From assembly GCA_913776965.1 (NCBI GenBank), contig CAJYQL010000124.1, positions 1-44,919 on the forward strand: a DNA stretch of 44,919 bases, in the 5' to 3' direction. Position numbers and translations under genes: made by a program. Within the stretch, counting starts at the first letter, position 1. Each line of letters begins with the position of its first letter. The stretch is from an uncultured Xylophilus sp. Its GTDB lineage: Bacteria > Pseudomonadota > Gammaproteobacteria > Burkholderiales > Burkholderiaceae_C. The notes beneath the pieces were generated by a model. That model saw nothing but the letters and a program-made list of their open reading frames with translations, searched no databases and had not been told where the DNA came from. Of the stretch, positions 10,000 through 18,931 are shown in pieces.

Positions 10000-10946
10000 A
10001 CCGCGCAAACGCAGCGGATGCCGCTGTGCAGGTGAGCGTGTGCATCTGCACGTTCCGCCGGCCGGAATTGCTCGACGGGCTGCTCGCGTCGCTGGCCGCG
10101 CAATTGCCGCCCGGCGGCAGCGCCGAGGTCGTGGTGGTGGACAACGATCCCGACGCCTCCGCAGCGCCGGTGCTCGCCCGCTGGTCCGCGCGTCTGCCCC
10201 TGCACGCGCTGCATGTGCCGGTGCCCAACATCGCCGTGGCGCGGAATGCGGCGATTGCGGCGGCGCGGGGCGCATGGGTTGCCTTCATCGACGACGACGA
10301 AACGCCGGACTCCGGCTGGCTCGACACCTTGCGCGCGGCCCAGCAGGCCCACGGTGCCGACGCCGTCTTCGGCCCGGTGCTACCCCGACATGTCGCCACG
10401 ACGCCGGCGTGGCTGCGCGATGGCGGATTCTTCGACCGGCCCCGCTTTCCAACCGGGACGCCGATCACGACCCGCGACGCCCGCACCGGGAATGTGCTGA
10501 TCCGGCGGTCGCTGCTCGACCGGGTGCACGCCGCCGGCGAAGGTCCGTTCGACCCTGCCTTCGGCCGCACCGGTGCCGAGGACACGATGTTGTTCCATGG
10601 ACTGCTGGCACTCGGCGCCCGCCTGGTCTGGTGCGACGAGGCGACGGTGCAGGAAGAGGTCCCGCCGGCGCGTGCCACCGTCGGCTGGCTGCTGCGCCGC
10701 TCCTACCGGCTGGGCCAGACCTACATGCGCTCCGAGATCGCCCGCCGGCACGGGCTGGCGCGCTGGGTGCGTGCCGGCTGGCTGGGCCTGCGCGCCCTGG
10801 TCCAGGCCGTGGTCGCTGCCGCGCTGGCGGCGGTACTGGGGCCGTTCTCGCGCATCCGTGGATTGCGCTGGCTGCGCGCCGCCGTCGCGCAGGTCGGCAA
10901 ACTGAGTGCCCTGACGGGCCATCGTTACCATGAATACGGCGGTTGA
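9996..10946 (+). CDS. glycosyltransferase family 2
   Basis: 316 residues from a GTG that overlaps the flippase stop (GTGA). The GT-A fold is clear: VSVCICTFRRPELLDGLL (about 13-30), VVVDNDPDAS, NIAVARNAAIAAARG, and a metal/nucleotide motif FIDDDETPD. A second acidic motif, FGRTGAEDTMLFHGL, probably holds the catalytic base. The C-terminal third carries a hydrophobic stretch (about 265-290) that could associate with the membrane. It adds one sugar to the lipid-linked repeat unit; donor and linkage cannot be inferred. It overlaps the polymerase gene by 17 bases. Confidence 0.9.
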   Translation: MNRANAADAAVQVSVCICTFRRPELLDGLLASLAAQLPPGGSAEVVVVDNDPDASAAPVLARWSARLPLHALHVPVPNIAVARNAAIAAARGAWVAFIDDDETPDSGWLDTLRAAQQAHGADAVFGPVLPRHVATTPAWLRDGGFFDRPRFPTGTPITTRDARTGNVLIRRSLLDRVHAAGEGPFDPAFGRTGAEDTMLFHGLLALGARLVWCDEATVQEEVPPARATVGWLLRRSYRLGQTYMRSEIARRHGLARWVRAGWLGLRALVQAVVAAALAAVLGPFSRIRGLRWLRAAVAQVGKLSALTGHRYHEYGG

Positions 10947-12276
10947 CGGCACGTTGCGCCTGCCGGCGCAGGGCGATACCCCTTCGTTCGACACCTGGGT
11001 GGTCCGGTTGCTGGTGGCCCTGAGCTTCTGCTTTTCGCTGCTGCCCCCGGGCCTGGATTTCAGCCGGTTCGAGGACGCCGGCGAGGTGAGCCTGGCGACC
11101 GGGTCGCTGGCGATGCAGGTGCAGTTCGGCAGCCTCTACCTGCTCGGTGCCTGGATGGTCTGGCGCCACCGCGGCTGGTCGCTGCCGCGGCTGCAGGGCA
11201 TGAATCCGCTGCCGCTCGCCTTGCTCGCCTACTGCGCGGTGACGCTGCTCTGGTCGCCCTATCCGGTGGTCACGCTGAAGAAGGTCATCCAGTTCGCGGG
11301 CTTCATGATCGTCGGCATGGCGATCGCGCCGCCGGTCGGGGGTGCACACCAGTTGCTGCGGACGCTCGCCGGCACGCTGACGGCGCTGCTCGTGCTGTCG
11401 GCGGTGGTGGTGGTGGTCAATCCGACGCTGGGCATCGACCGCGAACTCGGCAACGCCTGGCGCGGCGCCATGTCGCAGAAGAACACGCTCGGCATGATCG
11501 CGGCGATCAGCCTGCTGCTCTGGTTGCGCGAAGCCCTGGTCGGCGGCTGGCTGCCCCGCGGCGCCTGCGTCGCGGCGGCGGTGCTGAGCCTCGGGATGCT
11601 GCTGATGGCCAAGAGCAGCACCTCCATCCTGGTAACCGTCCTGGGCGCCACGGTGTACCTGATGCTGCGCCGTCGATACCTGACGGTCCGGCGGCCGTGG
11701 TGGGTTCTGATTTTCGCGACGGCGGTCCTGCTCGGGCTGGGCGTGCACCTGTTCCACACGGTCACCGGCCGCCTGCCGACCTGGGACGACATCGCGGGAT
11801 CGATCGGCCTCATCTTCAACAAGCAGTCGGACCTGACCGGGCGGACCGCGATCTGGGAACTGGTGATGCTCGAAGTCCAGCGGCATCCGTTCTTCGGCAT
11901 CGGCTACGGATCGTTCTGGCTGGGCGAGGGCAGTCCGTCGCAGTACATCATCGACGCGCTCTACTGGATCCCGCTGCAGGCCCACAACGGCTACCTCGAC
12001 CTGCTCAACGAACTGGGTGTCGTCGGGCTGCTGCTGGCGGTGGGCGTGTTCGGCTGGCATGCGGCCCAGCTGGGCCGGCTTCTGTCCTTCGACCGGGAGG
12101 ACGGCGCGTTGTTCAGCGCCTTGTTCGCCATCCTGCTGGTCAGCAACATAACCGAGAGCGAAATGTTCCGCGGCACTTTGTTCCACACCATCCTGTTTCT
12201 GTATTCCTCGGTGATCGTCTCGTCGCGGCTGGTGGTCGCACGCAGCAGCGCAACCGCGGTGGAGGGCCGGCCGTGA
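10930..12276 (+). CDS. O-antigen ligase/polymerase-like membrane protein (Wzy/ExoQ type)
   Basis: 448 residues with about ten to twelve hydrophobic segments and one larger periplasmic loop. Characteristic elements of the O-antigen ligase/Wzy_C family are seen: WRGAMSQKNTLGM (about 177-189), TSILVTVLGATVYLML, LTGRTAIWELVM, HPFFGIGYGSFW and LQAHNGYLDLLNELGVVGL, the last being the conserved His-Asn loop. In this locus it most likely polymerises repeat units in the periplasm. It overlaps both neighbours (17 bases upstream, 4 bases GTGA downstream). Confidence 0.88.
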   Translation: MNTAVDGTLRLPAQGDTPSFDTWVVRLLVALSFCFSLLPPGLDFSRFEDAGEVSLATGSLAMQVQFGSLYLLGAWMVWRHRGWSLPRLQGMNPLPLALLAYCAVTLLWSPYPVVTLKKVIQFAGFMIVGMAIAPPVGGAHQLLRTLAGTLTALLVLSAVVVVVNPTLGIDRELGNAWRGAMSQKNTLGMIAAISLLLWLREALVGGWLPRGACVAAAVLSLGMLLMAKSSTSILVTVLGATVYLMLRRRYLTVRRPWWVLIFATAVLLGLGVHLFHTVTGRLPTWDDIAGSIGLIFNKQSDLTGRTAIWELVMLEVQRHPFFGIGYGSFWLGEGSPSQYIIDALYWIPLQAHNGYLDLLNELGVVGLLLAVGVFGWHAAQLGRLLSFDREDGALFSALFAILLVSNITESEMFRGTLFHTILFLYSSVIVSSRLVVARSSATAVEGRP

Positions 12277-14648
12277 CGGGTCGCCTGGTTCTGGCCGCAT
12301 GGGCGGCACTGGGCGCCGCGCTTGTCGCCGGCGCCGCGACCGCCCAGCCTGCCGCGTATGTGCAGGACGGAGCCGGTGTCCCTTTCTATCGGTTCGCGGT
12401 TTCCGAAGACACGCTCGGCGGCGCGCCCGACCGTTCCGCCATGAACCGGCCGCTCGATGCCGCGTCGCGCATGGTCGCGCGCGACGGGCATTTCTGGCGG
12501 GTGGGCGCCGACGGCCGGCCCGGCACGGCGGACGACGAACGGCTGCGGCTCTACGGTGTGAACCTGTCCTTCGCCGCCAATTTCCCGTCGGCGGCCGATG
12601 CGCCGCGGCTGGCACGGCGCCTGCGCAAGCTCGGCTTCAACGCGGTGCGCCTGCACCACCTCGATTCGGCGCCGGACACGCGGGTCGACCCGCCGCGCAG
12701 CGTGCTGACGCCCGGGCCGTTTCCCACCTTCCAGCCGGCCGCGGTCGAGCGGCTGCGCGGCTTCGTGGACGCGCTCGCGCGGGAAGGCATCTACGTCAAC
12801 CTGAACCTGCGGGTCGGCTACCGCTTCCGTCCGGCGGTGGACGGCGTGCCGGCGCTCGACGGCGGTGCCGCGGCCGCGCCGCACACCTCGCCCCTGTACA
12901 TCTACACGCCGCGCATGATCGCGCTGCAGGAGACGTACGCCCGCCAGCTGATCCGCGGCCTGGGCCTGAGCGGTCAGCCTTCGCTCGCGATGGTCGAGAT
13001 CAGCAACGAAGCATCGCTGCTGGGCGCCTGGCAGCGCCGCGAATGGCAGGCCGCGGTGCCTGCGGCCTATGCGCCCGAACTGCAGCGGCAGTGGCAGCAG
13101 TGGGTGGTGCAGCGTTACGGCTCGGCCGGCGCGGCCTGCAGTGCCTGGGGCAGCTGTGCCGGCCCTTCGGGCCCGATCGACCTGCTGTCGCCGCATGATG
13201 CGCAGGGCCCGGGGTCTGCGTCTTTCACGCAGGTGCTCCAGAAACTGGAGAGCCGGGTCAAGACGCTGTCGCGCGACCTGCTCGGCTCGGCGGCGGCCGA
13301 CGAGCCGGCCCCGACCGGACGGGCGCTGCGCACCGCCGACTTCCTGCGCTTCCTGGCCGACACGGATCGCCGCTATTTCGACCGCATGCGGCGGGTGGTC
13401 CACGAAGAGACCGACGCCCTGGTGCCGGTCACCGGCACGCAGATGGGCTACGGCGGGGTCCTCAACTTCGATTCCAACGAAGGCCAGGACTACATCGACG
13501 AGCACTACTACGCCGACCACCCGGACTTCCCTGGGACCGACTGGGATCCGTACAACTGGCGCATCCGCGATGTGTCGCTCGGCGCGGCGAAGGAGCAGGA
13601 CATGCTGCTCGCACTCGCGTTCCGCCGGGACCGGCGCAAGCCCTTCGTCGTCAGCGAGTACAGCCAGCCCTTTCCGAACCGGCAGGGTTCCGAGGCCGCG
13701 CCGCTGATCGCCGCGGTGGCGGCGCTGCAGGATTGGGACGGCCTGTTCCTCTTCGACTATATGGACGGCGACCTCTGGAACGAGGCACCGGTCGGTTTCA
13801 CGTTAGCCGGAGAGTGGGGCAAATACGCCCTCGTCGGCACGGCCGCCCAGCTGTTTCGCACGCCCTTGGTGGCACCGCTGCGCGACCGGCTGGAGGTACC
13901 GCTGCCGGCCGCCGCGCGGCTCGCCATCGGGGCGTCCGGCGAATATGCCGCGTTCGAGCGCTGGCTCGCCAGCCGCTACGGCATCACCCCATCGCTGGCC
14001 TTGCAGCGGCGGATCGCGATGGTCGTACCCGAAGGCGCCGCGCCGCTGACGCAGCGGCTCGACACGCTGCCGCTGTTGCGCGATGCCGCGCTGGAGGCGG
14101 ACCGCACGCGCGGCACGCTGCTGCTCCGTGCGCCGCAGATCCGTGGCTTCTTCGGGATGGCCGGCACGCAGGGCCGCCTCGGCGATTCCACAGCGTCAGT
14201 CGAGCTGGCACGCGAGGCGCGGGGCTTCGCGGCCGTGACGCTGGCGAGCCTGGACGGCCAGACGGTCGGGGCGTCGCGCCGGCTGCTGGTCGCGATCGGC
14301 TCGGCGGTGCGCGGCACCCAGCCCGGATCTTCGCCGCCGCGGCCGACCGATCTGGTGCGCTACCGGGGCGAGGCGCAGCGCTGGACGTTCGAGCCCGATC
14401 CGAATGCCCGCGGCAAGAACGGCGGCTCGCGCGACACGGTGGGACCGGTCTGGATCGAGCGGGTGCCGATGCAGCTGCGTTTCGCCACGCAGCTGCGCCA
14501 GGTCGCGGTCTATCCGCTCGACGGTGCAGGGCGGCGGTTACCGGCGCTCGCAGCGGACAAGGTGCGTGTGGCCGACGGCGTGCTGACGCTGCAGCTGCAG
14601 GCCGAACCGTCCCAGACCAGCCCCTGGTACGAGGTGGTCGCGCCGTGA
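12273..14648 (+). CDS. secreted glycoside hydrolase, cellulase-like TIM barrel
   Basis: 791 residues from a GTG overlapping the polymerase stop. An N-terminal signal peptide is evident (hydrophobic core about 7-24, cleavage near TAQPAA). The central barrel is of the GH-A type: VRLHHLD, VNLNLRVGYRF, then VEISNEAS, whose Glu246 is the likely acid/base, and FVVSEYSQPFPN, whose Glu462 is the likely nucleophile. A C-terminal beta-rich region from about 540 may bind sugar. Its place in the operon suggests it trims or releases the exported polymer in the periplasm, or prevents clogging. The exact GH family and substrate are not certain. It overlaps the outer-membrane protein gene by 4 bases. Confidence 0.82.
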   Translation: MTGRLVLAAWAALGAALVAGAATAQPAAYVQDGAGVPFYRFAVSEDTLGGAPDRSAMNRPLDAASRMVARDGHFWRVGADGRPGTADDERLRLYGVNLSFAANFPSAADAPRLARRLRKLGFNAVRLHHLDSAPDTRVDPPRSVLTPGPFPTFQPAAVERLRGFVDALAREGIYVNLNLRVGYRFRPAVDGVPALDGGAAAAPHTSPLYIYTPRMIALQETYARQLIRGLGLSGQPSLAMVEISNEASLLGAWQRREWQAAVPAAYAPELQRQWQQWVVQRYGSAGAACSAWGSCAGPSGPIDLLSPHDAQGPGSASFTQVLQKLESRVKTLSRDLLGSAAADEPAPTGRALRTADFLRFLADTDRRYFDRMRRVVHEETDALVPVTGTQMGYGGVLNFDSNEGQDYIDEHYYADHPDFPGTDWDPYNWRIRDVSLGAAKEQDMLLALAFRRDRRKPFVVSEYSQPFPNRQGSEAAPLIAAVAALQDWDGLFLFDYMDGDLWNEAPVGFTLAGEWGKYALVGTAAQLFRTPLVAPLRDRLEVPLPAAARLAIGASGEYAAFERWLASRYGITPSLALQRRIAMVVPEGAAPLTQRLDTLPLLRDAALEADRTRGTLLLRAPQIRGFFGMAGTQGRLGDSTASVELAREARGFAAVTLASLDGQTVGASRRLLVAIGSAVRGTQPGSSPPRPTDLVRYRGEAQRWTFEPDPNARGKNGGSRDTVGPVWIERVPMQLRFATQLRQVAVYPLDGAGRRLPALAADKVRVADGVLTLQLQAEPSQTSPWYEVVAP

Positions 14649-15946
14649 CGGTGCGCCCGGCCGTGTCCGCCCGGCTTCGCCGACGCCAGCGGTCGGCCGC
14701 GCTCGGCTGCCTGCTCGCGTTCGTGCCCTTTGCGGGCGGTGCCACGACCGAGTATGCGGTCGAGGTCGGCAAGGGTGTCGAGGGTGTGGACAACCCGTTC
14801 CTGTTCCCGCGGGGCAGTCCCGACCCATTCAACCGCAGCGACACGATCCACACCACCAACGTCGGTGCGGCGATCCGGATGCCGCTGCCGTCCGACCGCA
14901 GCTTCCTCGCGATCAGCGGAGCGGCGTCGCGCCAGGACTACCAGGCGATCGACTCGCTCGACCACACCCAGAAGCAGTTCGACGCGCTCTACCAGTGGGA
15001 ATTCGGCCAGTGGCTGCGCGGCCGGCTGCGCCACCGGTTCGACCAGCGGCTCTACAACTACTACGCCGGCCGCTTCACCCAGCTGGAGACGCCGCGCAAC
15101 CAGGAGGATCTGGTCGAAGTGGCGCTGCGCATCACGCCGCAGCTGGACCTGCCGGTTACCTACAGCGAAAAGTCGCTGCGCTACGACGATGCGGGGCTTG
15201 CGCAGCGCTACGACAGCCAGGACCGTGGTCTGCGACTGGCCCTGACCTATACCTCGGGCACCAAATCGGTGTTGTCGGTCGGGGTGCGGCAGACGGAGGT
15301 GAATTTTCCCCAGCGGTCGGCCGAGCAGATCGCGGCCATCGACTCCGGCTTTACCGACCGGGAAGCCTTTGCCGAGGTGGCATGGCGCTACACCGAGAAC
15401 ACCATCGTCATCGGCCGCATCGGGCGGCTCGACCGGCGTTTCGCGAGCTTGGCGAACCGCAACACCCAGCTGATTGCGACCGAACTCGGCGCGGACTGGC
15501 GCTACTCCGCGAAGACGCAGTTCAGCTTGCGCGGCTTCAATCGCCCGCAGTCCAACGACCAGGCCGACCTGCGGCTCTACGTGGTGTCGTCCGGCATTTC
15601 AGCACGCGGCATCTGGGACGCGACGGCGAAGACGCGGTTTTCCCTGACCGGCTCCTACGAGCTGCAGAAGTACCAGTCGTTCGAGGACGTCAACGGCATC
15701 GGCGCCACCGGGCGCGACCGGGTGTCGCGGCTGACGGCGCTGATGGAGTACGCTGCCACGCCCCAGCTGCTGCTGCGGCTCGAAGGGTCGCGCGAGTATT
15801 TCCGTCCGGACCCGGCTTTCTCGAACGGCACCGGTTTCGCGCGCAATGCCGTGCGGCTCGGCATGAACTACACCTTCGAGAACATGACCGGTAGAAACCG
15901 TGCCCGCCAGCAGCTCGACCAGCTGCGCTACGAGAGGATCCGGTGA
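14645..15946 (+). CDS. epsL: outer-membrane beta-barrel protein of the EPS locus (EpsL-like)
   Basis: 433 residues from a GTG overlapping the hydrolase stop (a second GTG at 14651 is possible). The signal peptide has an Arg-rich n-region and ends near FAGGATTEY. The rest alternates polar and hydrophobic residues in strands, with many aromatic girdle residues and a C-terminal strand NAVRLGMNYTFENM typical of barrels. EpsL-like proteins accompany EpsE/F/G and are thought to aid secretion. There is no exosortase gene in this window, although EpsL homologues often occur beside one. The first 30 residues are unusually basic. Confidence 0.78.
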   Translation: MTVRPAVSARLRRRQRSAALGCLLAFVPFAGGATTEYAVEVGKGVEGVDNPFLFPRGSPDPFNRSDTIHTTNVGAAIRMPLPSDRSFLAISGAASRQDYQAIDSLDHTQKQFDALYQWEFGQWLRGRLRHRFDQRLYNYYAGRFTQLETPRNQEDLVEVALRITPQLDLPVTYSEKSLRYDDAGLAQRYDSQDRGLRLALTYTSGTKSVLSVGVRQTEVNFPQRSAEQIAAIDSGFTDREAFAEVAWRYTENTIVIGRIGRLDRRFASLANRNTQLIATELGADWRYSAKTQFSLRGFNRPQSNDQADLRLYVVSSGISARGIWDATAKTRFSLTGSYELQKYQSFEDVNGIGATGRDRVSRLTALMEYAATPQLLLRLEGSREYFRPDPAFSNGTGFARNAVRLGMNYTFENMTGRNRARQQLDQLRYERIR

Positions 15947-15979
15947 GGGCCTCCACCACCATCATCAGGAGTCGTTCGC

Positions 15980-16744
15980 ATGGGTGACGCACTGTCGCTG
16001 CGCGCGGGCCGCTGGCTGTCGCGCCACTGGGTCCGCCGGCCGTTGCGGCTGCAGGGGCACGGTCCGATGGTGAGCTTCACGTTCGACGATGCGCCGCTGT
16101 CGGCCTGTGAGGCGGGCGCAGAGGTGCTGGAGCAGCTCGGCGTGCGCGGCACGTACTACGTGGCCGGCGGGCTGACCGACCGGCCGGAACTGGGGCGCCC
16201 GTGCCATAGCGTCGCGGCACTCCGGCAACTGCTCGCGTCCGGCCACCAACTCGGCTGTCACGGTTTCTCGCATGTACGGTGCGACACGCTGGGTGCAGCC
16301 GCCTTGCGGGAGGAACTGGACCGGAACGCGGCTTTCCTGGCGGATCTGGGTGTCGACACGACGCAGCTCGACTTCGCCTATCCCTTCGGCGCCTACGGCT
16401 GGGGCGCCCGGGACATCTGCGCGCAGCGTTTCCGCTCGATGCGCATCACGGGGGGCGGAGCGCAGTGCGGTACGGCCGACCGCGATGCGCTCCGGTCGCA
16501 TCGCCTCTACCGCAGCGCACCCGACGGTGTCTCCTATGCCGATCGGCTCGCTGCGACCGTGCGAGGCCACGGCTGGCTCGTCGTCAACACGCACGAGGTG
16601 GAGTCCGATCCGGGGCCGTACGGCTGTACGCCGAAGATGCTCCACGGGGCGGTTGCGGCGGCAATCGATGCCGGTTGCCAGGTGCTGCCGGTCGGTGCGG
16701 CACTCGACGTCTGGCTCAGCGGCGGCGACTCCGCCAGCCCTTGA
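15980..16744 (+). CDS. polysaccharide deacetylase (NodB homology domain)
   Basis: 254 residues. NodB-type motifs are present: VSFTFDDAP (31-39) with the catalytic/metal aspartates, GCHGFSH (92-98) with the metal-binding histidines His94 and His98, and LDFAYPFGAYGWGA (substrate-groove motif 3). No signal peptide is obvious, so it may act on a cytoplasmic or lipid-linked intermediate. Such enzymes remove N- or O-acetyl groups from sugars. It follows the barrel gene by 33 bases and is the last plus-strand gene of the first EPS run. Its 3' end overlaps the convergent acyltransferase gene by 29 bases. Confidence 0.9.
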   Translation: MGDALSLRAGRWLSRHWVRRPLRLQGHGPMVSFTFDDAPLSACEAGAEVLEQLGVRGTYYVAGGLTDRPELGRPCHSVAALRQLLASGHQLGCHGFSHVRCDTLGAAALREELDRNAAFLADLGVDTTQLDFAYPFGAYGWGARDICAQRFRSMRITGGGAQCGTADRDALRSHRLYRSAPDGVSYADRLAATVRGHGWLVVNTHEVESDPGPYGCTPKMLHGAVAAAIDAGCQVLPVGAALDVWLSGGDSASP

Positions 16745-17882
16745 TCCACTGCACGCCCTTGCGCAGGGCCGGCACGTCGCGGGCGCGGGCGCGCAGCCGG
16801 GTCAGCTGCACGGCCATGCGGCCGGGTAGGCTGCGGGCCTGCAGCAGATCGACCATCGGCATGTGCGTGTCAGCCCACTGCAGCTTGTAGGGCTCGTCGC
16901 CGACCGTCAGATCGAACACGGCCAGCCCTGCGTCGATGCAATGGCCGATGACCGCTTCCATCAACAGCCGGCCCGGCGAATAACGGGACCAGTCCGCATC
17001 GTAGGCCGGCATCAGCCAGTAGAAACGGTTGCCGCACCGCAGGCCCCAGTGGGTGGCGATCGGCAGGTTGTCCAAGTACAGGGCCGACAGCACGGCCTGC
17101 ATGTCCTGCAGCGGCCCGTCGGTTAGCCCCTGGTAGAAGGCCACCAGCTCCGGATGGGCGAAGCCGTCGGGTGCGCCGGTATCGCGCCACCGGCGGGACT
17201 TCTGCGCCACCAGCGCCTGCCAGACGCGGGCCTGATCACCCGCCCGCACCACCGGTTCGATCCGCAGGGTGCCGCGCTCGGACAGGCGCCGCATCTGGCG
17301 CCGCGTATCGGCGAAAAGCGCTGCGGCCCGGGCGGCGCGGAAGGCGCCGATATCGGCCGGGAGCAGGGCCGCGTGGGCGCTTTCGTGCGACGCGGCACCG
17401 GGCAACCGAGCGAAAGGGTTGATGCTGCCGTCTGCGAACTGCATCGGCATCCGGCGCACCCGGACGATATCGATGCGCGGGCATTGCCGCAGCACGTCGT
17501 TCCAGACGTATGGCGCGTCAGCGGGCGACAGGGCGGCGGCGTAAGCAGGGTGCAGCAGCGGTGCGTGGTAGTCCGTCACGTCGCCCCCGAGGAACGACAG
17601 GACCTGCAGCGGACCTTCCCGGCGGCGTCCGAGGGGCCAGAGCGCGAGGGTGCGGCCGTCGGGATCGCGCCACTCCACGATGCACGGGGCCCAGCCCAGC
17701 GGTTCGCCCAGCGTGCGCTGCCAGATATACAGCCAGTCGAACGACTGGAACGCGTATCCCCGGCAGTCCGTCCAGAGGCTGCGCCAACGCGCTTCGACGG
17801 CCGCGAGCGTGCCGTGGAGGTGCCACGCGCCTGCGCGATTTTCGCGAACCGGAACGGTGTTGGCGGCTGCGTACGAAGGCAT
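16716..17882 (-). CDS. GNAT-fold acyltransferase (CelD/BcsL-like)
   Basis: 388 residues. The layout matches the CelD/BcsL group: an N-terminal half with FQSFDWLYIWQRTLGEPLGW and a C-terminal GNAT half with PIATHWGLRCGNRFYWLMPAYDADWSRYSPGRLLMEAVI. This group is common in EPS loci and is presumed to transfer acyl groups from acyl-CoA to sugars. The Arg-rich C-terminus (KGWRSRRR) may contact lipids or nucleotides. It is the only gene of the locus besides ugd on the minus strand; its end overlaps the deacetylase gene tail-to-tail. An acetyl-adding and an acetyl-removing enzyme thus lie side by side. Confidence 0.82.
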   Translation of the reverse strand: MPSYAAANTVPVRENRAGAWHLHGTLAAVEARWRSLWTDCRGYAFQSFDWLYIWQRTLGEPLGWAPCIVEWRDPDGRTLALWPLGRRREGPLQVLSFLGGDVTDYHAPLLHPAYAAALSPADAPYVWNDVLRQCPRIDIVRVRRMPMQFADGSINPFARLPGAASHESAHAALLPADIGAFRAARAAALFADTRRQMRRLSERGTLRIEPVVRAGDQARVWQALVAQKSRRWRDTGAPDGFAHPELVAFYQGLTDGPLQDMQAVLSALYLDNLPIATHWGLRCGNRFYWLMPAYDADWSRYSPGRLLMEAVIGHCIDAGLAVFDLTVGDEPYKLQWADTHMPMVDLLQARSLPGRMAVQLTRLRARARDVPALRKGVQWIKGWRSRRR

Positions 17883-17962
17883 CCGGCTATCGTAGCCCAG
17901 CGCTGGCGTGGCACTGCTAGCATGCGCGCAGCGCCGGCTGCGCCACCGTTCATCCCGTCACG

Positions 17963-18931
17963 ATGCTCCATCCCATGCACCGCCCGATCCCGTCTTCCGA
18001 ACTCGAACCTGTGGAGTCGCCGCCCGCGGTCGCGCCCCGCGTGGTGCCGCTGGTCATCATTTCCCCCGTGCGCGACGAGGCGGGCTACTTGCGGCTGACA
18101 CTGGATTCGGTCGTGGCGCAGACGGTGCGGCCGGTGGAATGGATCCTGGTGGACGACGGCTCGCGCGACGCCACGCCCGACATCGTACGGGAATACGCCG
18201 ACCGCCATCCCTGGATCCGGCTGGTGCCCCGCCAGGACCGCGGATTCCGCAAGCTGGGCGGCGGCGTGATCGCCGCCTTCGACTTCGGCCGCGAGCGCAT
18301 CCGGCATACCGACTGGCGCTGGATCGCCAAGCTCGACGGCGACATGTCGTTCGGGCCGCGCTACATCGAACACATGCTGCGCATGCTCGACGAGAACCCG
18401 CGTCTGGCGGCCGTGTCCGGCAAGGTATACCGCTCCGAGGGCGGCCGCTTCATCGAGGAAACCCATGTGCGCGAGCAGGTCGCCGGCCAGTTCAAGCTCT
18501 ACCGCCGCGAAGCGTTCGAGGATATCGGCGGCTTCGTGCAGCACCTGGCCTGGGACGGCATCGACGTGCACACCGCGGCGATGAAGGGCTGGGAAACGCT
18601 CAGCTACTACGACCGGCAGGCTTGGCTGTGGCACCACCGGATCATGGGATCGTCCGACCGCGACATCTACACCGGCCGGCTGCGCTGGGGCCGCGGCAAC
18701 TGGTACCTCGGCTATCACCCGTTGTACGCGATCGCGGCCGGCGTCAACCGCATGCGCGAAAAGCCGTTCGTCATCGGCGGCTTCCTGATGATCGTGGGCT
18801 ACTTCTGGGCCGCGATCCGCCGGCTGCCGCGCTACGACCATCCGGAATTCCGGCGCTATCTGCGCGGCTGGCAGAACCGACGCCTGAAGAACGCGCTGCT
18901 CGGCCGGCGCAACGACGGGCCGTCGTCGTGA
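17963..18931 (+). CDS. glycosyltransferase family 2, membrane associated
   Basis: 322 residues; MLHPMHRPI at 17963 is taken as start (MHRPIP at 17975 is an alternative). GT-A motifs: PLVIISPVRDEAGYLRLTL, WILVDDGSRDATPDI, a DXD-type KLDGDMSFG, and a tail with LAWDGIDVHTAAMKGW and a hydrophobic segment PFVIGGFLMIVGYFWAAI. It opens the second EPS run of three genes, coupled to the GMC oxidoreductase by a 4-base GTGA overlap. The donor is unknown. Confidence 0.9.
   Translation: MLHPMHRPIPSSELEPVESPPAVAPRVVPLVIISPVRDEAGYLRLTLDSVVAQTVRPVEWILVDDGSRDATPDIVREYADRHPWIRLVPRQDRGFRKLGGGVIAAFDFGRERIRHTDWRWIAKLDGDMSFGPRYIEHMLRMLDENPRLAAVSGKVYRSEGGRFIEETHVREQVAGQFKLYRREAFEDIGGFVQHLAWDGIDVHTAAMKGWETLSYYDRQAWLWHHRIMGSSDRDIYTGRLRWGRGNWYLGYHPLYAIAAGVNRMREKPFVIGGFLMIVGYFWAAIRRLPRYDHPEFRRYLRGWQNRRLKNALLGRRNDGPSS

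Noticed and set aside
17883-17962. Possible third copy of the 44-base repeat (gctatcgtagcccagcgctg)
   Set aside because: Only the first few bases agree; the tagctg and gacgggcgcaa blocks and their spacing are missing.
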